Positions 5,315 through 7,143 of a stretch of DNA of 7,143 bases are shown piece by piece. This stretch comes from UBA685 sp049890215. GTDB taxonomy: Bacteria > Pseudomonadota > Alphaproteobacteria > Puniceispirillales > Puniceispirillaceae. Position 1 is the first letter of the stretch. Each line of letters begins with the position of its first letter. The position numbers and the translations under genes are program-made. The notes beneath the pieces were generated by a model. That model saw only the letters and a list, made by a program, of their open reading frames with translations. It was not told where the DNA came from and searched no databases. The stretch lies in contig JBMHBX010000016.1 of NCBI GenBank assembly GCA_049890215.1, positions 1-7,143 of the forward strand, written 5' to 3'.

Positions 5315-5977
5315 ATGTTGACCGCAAAACAACGCGATTTGCTGCAGTTTCTGAAATCTTATCAGGATGAGCATGACCATGCGCCGTCATTTGATGAAAT
5401 GAAAGATGCCATTGGCCTGAAATCAAAATCAGGGATACACAGACTTGTTTCTGCACTTGAAGAACGTGGTCACATTAGGCGTCTTGCCAATCGTGCCAGA
5501 GCGATTGAAATCATCGACAACCCTGTTGCCACACCAATGGACAAGCCAGAACAGTCTGGCAATGTTATCAAGGGGCATTTTGAAACTGCCTCTACCTTGT
5601 CGCTACCATTACTTGGTCAAATCGCGGCCGGCACTCCTATTGAAGCGTTATCAGATAACTCTCGCTTTTTAGACGTGCCTGCAAGCATGATTGGGTCTGG
5701 TGAACATTTCGCACTTGAAATTGTTGGTGATTCCATGGTGGATGCCGGCATTCATGACGGTGATACAGTGGTCATCAAGAAAACGGATATCGCCAATCAC
5801 GGCGATATTGTGGTGGCTTTAATTGACGAACATGAAGCCACTTTGAAAACATTACGCAAAGAAGATGGCCGCATTGGTCTGGAGCCTGCAAATCGTCATT
5901 ATCAGACACGCTACTTCAGCTCAAACGCTGTACGCATACAAGGTAAATTGGCAGGTCTGATTCGAAATTACAGCTAA
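5315..5977 (+). CDS. lexA: LexA repressor (SOS response regulator, self-cleaving)
   Basis: LexA binds SOS operators and is released when RecA filaments on single-stranded DNA trigger its self-cleavage. It has 220 residues, longer than the 202 of E. coli, as is usual in alphaproteobacteria. The winged helix-turn-helix spans about residues 1-66, with the recognition helix around KSKSGIHRLVSAL (36-48), typical of the alphaproteobacterial type that reads direct repeats. A linker (about 67-95) follows. The peptidase domain contains the Ala105-Gly106 cleavage site in QIAAGTPIEA, the catalytic Ser140 in GDSMVDAG, and the general base Lys178 in EATLKTL. AAGGGG at 5303-5308 lies six bases before the ATG. 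Two SOS-box candidates overlap its promoter. The gene meets comEC head-on, with the stop codons overlapping. Confidence 0.98.
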   Translation: MLTAKQRDLLQFLKSYQDEHDHAPSFDEMKDAIGLKSKSGIHRLVSALEERGHIRRLANRARAIEIIDNPVATPMDKPEQSGNVIKGHFETASTLSLPLLGQIAAGTPIEALSDNSRFLDVPASMIGSGEHFALEIVGDSMVDAGIHDGDTVVIKKTDIANHGDIVVALIDEHEATLKTLRKEDGRIGLEPANRHYQTRYFSSNAVRIQGKLAGLIRNYS

Positions 5978-7143
5978 TCACCATGCCATATTTTGGGTCT
6001 GACCGGCTTTTTTCTTGCCTCAATATAATGACCTAACGCATTGTTATAAAATAATTTCATGTGATAACCTGATTGTGGTAAAACCATAGGTTGGCAGTTT
6101 GTCTCACCTGAGATACCAGTCAGACAAATAAGCAGGGACGGCGCTTGAAGGTTGATTGTCACATCATAAGATGGTGTGCTTATCCTGCATATATCACGGC
6201 ATTTATGCTGTTTTGTGTTATCAAACGGGCCAAGTAATTTTTCATAATTATCGTGCCAGAAATTGGTTAATCTGCCCGTATGGTGCAACACTCTGCCATC
6301 CAGAAATGCAAATCTGACATAGCGATCCTGCCAATATAACGCGCCTACCGGCCTGTTTTGCGCGCTCCAGACAAGCACAAAAAAGACAATAATCGTACCT
6401 GCCACAAACCGCCCTTTCCTGTTTGCTAAATAAAGAGCAATACCACACAGACCAAATACTGGCAGATAGACAGGCGGGATCGGTTTCACAGGCACAAGGC
6501 TATAGGGCAAAGATGCCATCATCTTGGCAAACCAGATGAGGCCAGACAGAGCAAAGGTTAATAAAGGTGCAATTATTTCAGATAAGCCTGCGCTAAACGC
6601 TGCCAGATACATCATGCATAAAGGCATAATCACAATGGCCGTAAAGGGGATTGCGACCATATTTGACAGCACGCCCCACACAGAAAGTGCCCCAAAATGA
6701 TAGATGGTAATCGGCGCTGTTGCTATGATCGCAATAACGGACGTTGCGGTGAGATAAATGATGCGTCTGCCCCATGTATGCTCTTTGAATATGCCTGATG
6801 ATTTTACATAGATATGGAAACACACAATGCCATAGGTCGCGGCAAAAGACAGCTGAAAGGCAGGTTGATATAACGCAGATGGCATCATAATCAGGAATAA
6901 CACAAAAACATAATTCAGATTGCGCAACGTCACTGTGCGTCTGTCCCACAAAGCAGCGCATAAGATAAGGCCTGCCATTGCAAAAGCGCGAATGGCGCTG
7001 ATAGGCGTTCCGGCTAACAGCAGATAGAATAAGCCGGAAGCAATGGCAATGATCGCTGCTATTTTGTGGTGTGGCCATCTTTGTGAGATCTGTAATGGCA
7101 GGGCCATAAAGCTGCATAACAAACCATAGACACCAAAGCAAAA
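5974..7143 (-). CDS. comEC: ComEC/Rec2-type DNA uptake channel, C-terminal part (cut by window edge)
   Basis: ComEC forms the inner-membrane channel that takes up single-stranded DNA in natural transformation. The last 389 residues are visible; the frame is open to the right edge, so the start lies outside. The Competence domain signature is present as GTPISAIRAFAMAGLILCAA (visible residues 45-64) and PSALYQPAFQLSFAATYGIV (88-107). Five or more hydrophobic segments follow, at about 127-147, 154-182, 186-212, 225-241 and 247-261. The tail (about 265-389) is soluble, has four cysteines and ends with an R-x-x-RP-x-x-W element. It has no HxHxDH motif, so the metallo-beta-lactamase domain found in Bacillus-type ComEC is absent from the C terminus. 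The gene lies opposite lexA in the usual alphaproteobacterial order. Whether this organism is competent cannot be told from here. Confidence 0.9.
   Translation of the reverse strand, partial: FCFGVYGLLCSFMALPLQISQRWPHHKIAAIIAIASGLFYLLLAGTPISAIRAFAMAGLILCAALWDRRTVTLRNLNYVFVLFLIMMPSALYQPAFQLSFAATYGIVCFHIYVKSSGIFKEHTWGRRIIYLTATSVIAIIATAPITIYHFGALSVWGVLSNMVAIPFTAIVIMPLCMMYLAAFSAGLSEIIAPLLTFALSGLIWFAKMMASLPYSLVPVKPIPPVYLPVFGLCGIALYLANRKGRFVAGTIIVFFVLVWSAQNRPVGALYWQDRYVRFAFLDGRVLHHTGRLTNFWHDNYEKLLGPFDNTKQHKCRDICRISTPSYDVTINLQAPSLLICLTGISGETNCQPMVLPQSGYHMKLFYNNALGHYIEARKKPVRPKIWHGD

Noticed and set aside
7120..7122. TTG as the start of a short ComEC
   Set aside because: The frame stays open to the window edge and the ComEC family extends well upstream, so this is an internal Leu codon of a cut gene.
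6593..7141. Minus-strand open frame of 182 codons in the comEC region
   Set aside because: It is the out-of-frame companion of comEC; its His/Cys/Arg-rich translation resembles no family, while the comEC frame has clear Competence-domain motifs.

Overview
This window looks like chromosomal core sequence from an alphaproteobacterium of moderate base composition (about 45% GC in two lines I counted by hand). The lineage call rests on three things. The first is the gene order trpG-trpD-trpC-moaC-moeA-lexA facing comEC, an arrangement I know from alphaproteobacteria. The second is the direct-repeat type LexA operator (GTTC-N7-GTTC family) upstream of lexA. The third is the style of the S9, L13 and LexA proteins. 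A marine, SAR116-like or Rhodospirillales-like source would fit, but that is a guess.

Layout. Bases 1-739 (minus strand) hold rplM followed by the start of rpsI, a tightly packed ribosomal-protein operon that runs off the left edge. Bases 740-1025 are a divergent, AT-rich intergenic region with a likely rplM promoter, two perfect inverted repeats, a tandem heptamer and a small hairpin in the trpG leader. Bases 1026-5236 (plus strand) are a compact operon of five genes, trpG, trpD, trpC, moaC and moeA, with gaps of -8, 14, 10 and 16 bases. Bases 5237-5314 are the lexA promoter region, with one clear and one near-match SOS operator. Bases 5315-5977 are lexA. Bases 5974-7143 (minus strand) are the 3' part of comEC, whose stop codon overlaps that of lexA.

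Function. TrpG, TrpD and TrpC cover the glutaminase step and two middle steps of tryptophan synthesis (anthranilate to indole-3-glycerol phosphate); the partner trpE is not next to them. MoaC and MoeA act at the first and last parts of molybdenum cofactor synthesis. LexA is the SOS repressor and very probably represses itself. ComEC is the inner-membrane DNA uptake channel. rplM and rpsI encode ribosomal proteins L13 and S9.

All protein-coding genes are recognisable, intact (apart from the two cut by the window edges) and carry their family's key residues. I found no mobile element, CRISPR array, tRNA, rRNA or phage gene, and no sign of an undescribed multi-gene system. The parts worth a second look are non-coding: the lexA operator region, the structured rplM-trpG intergenic region, and the convergent lexA/comEC overlap.
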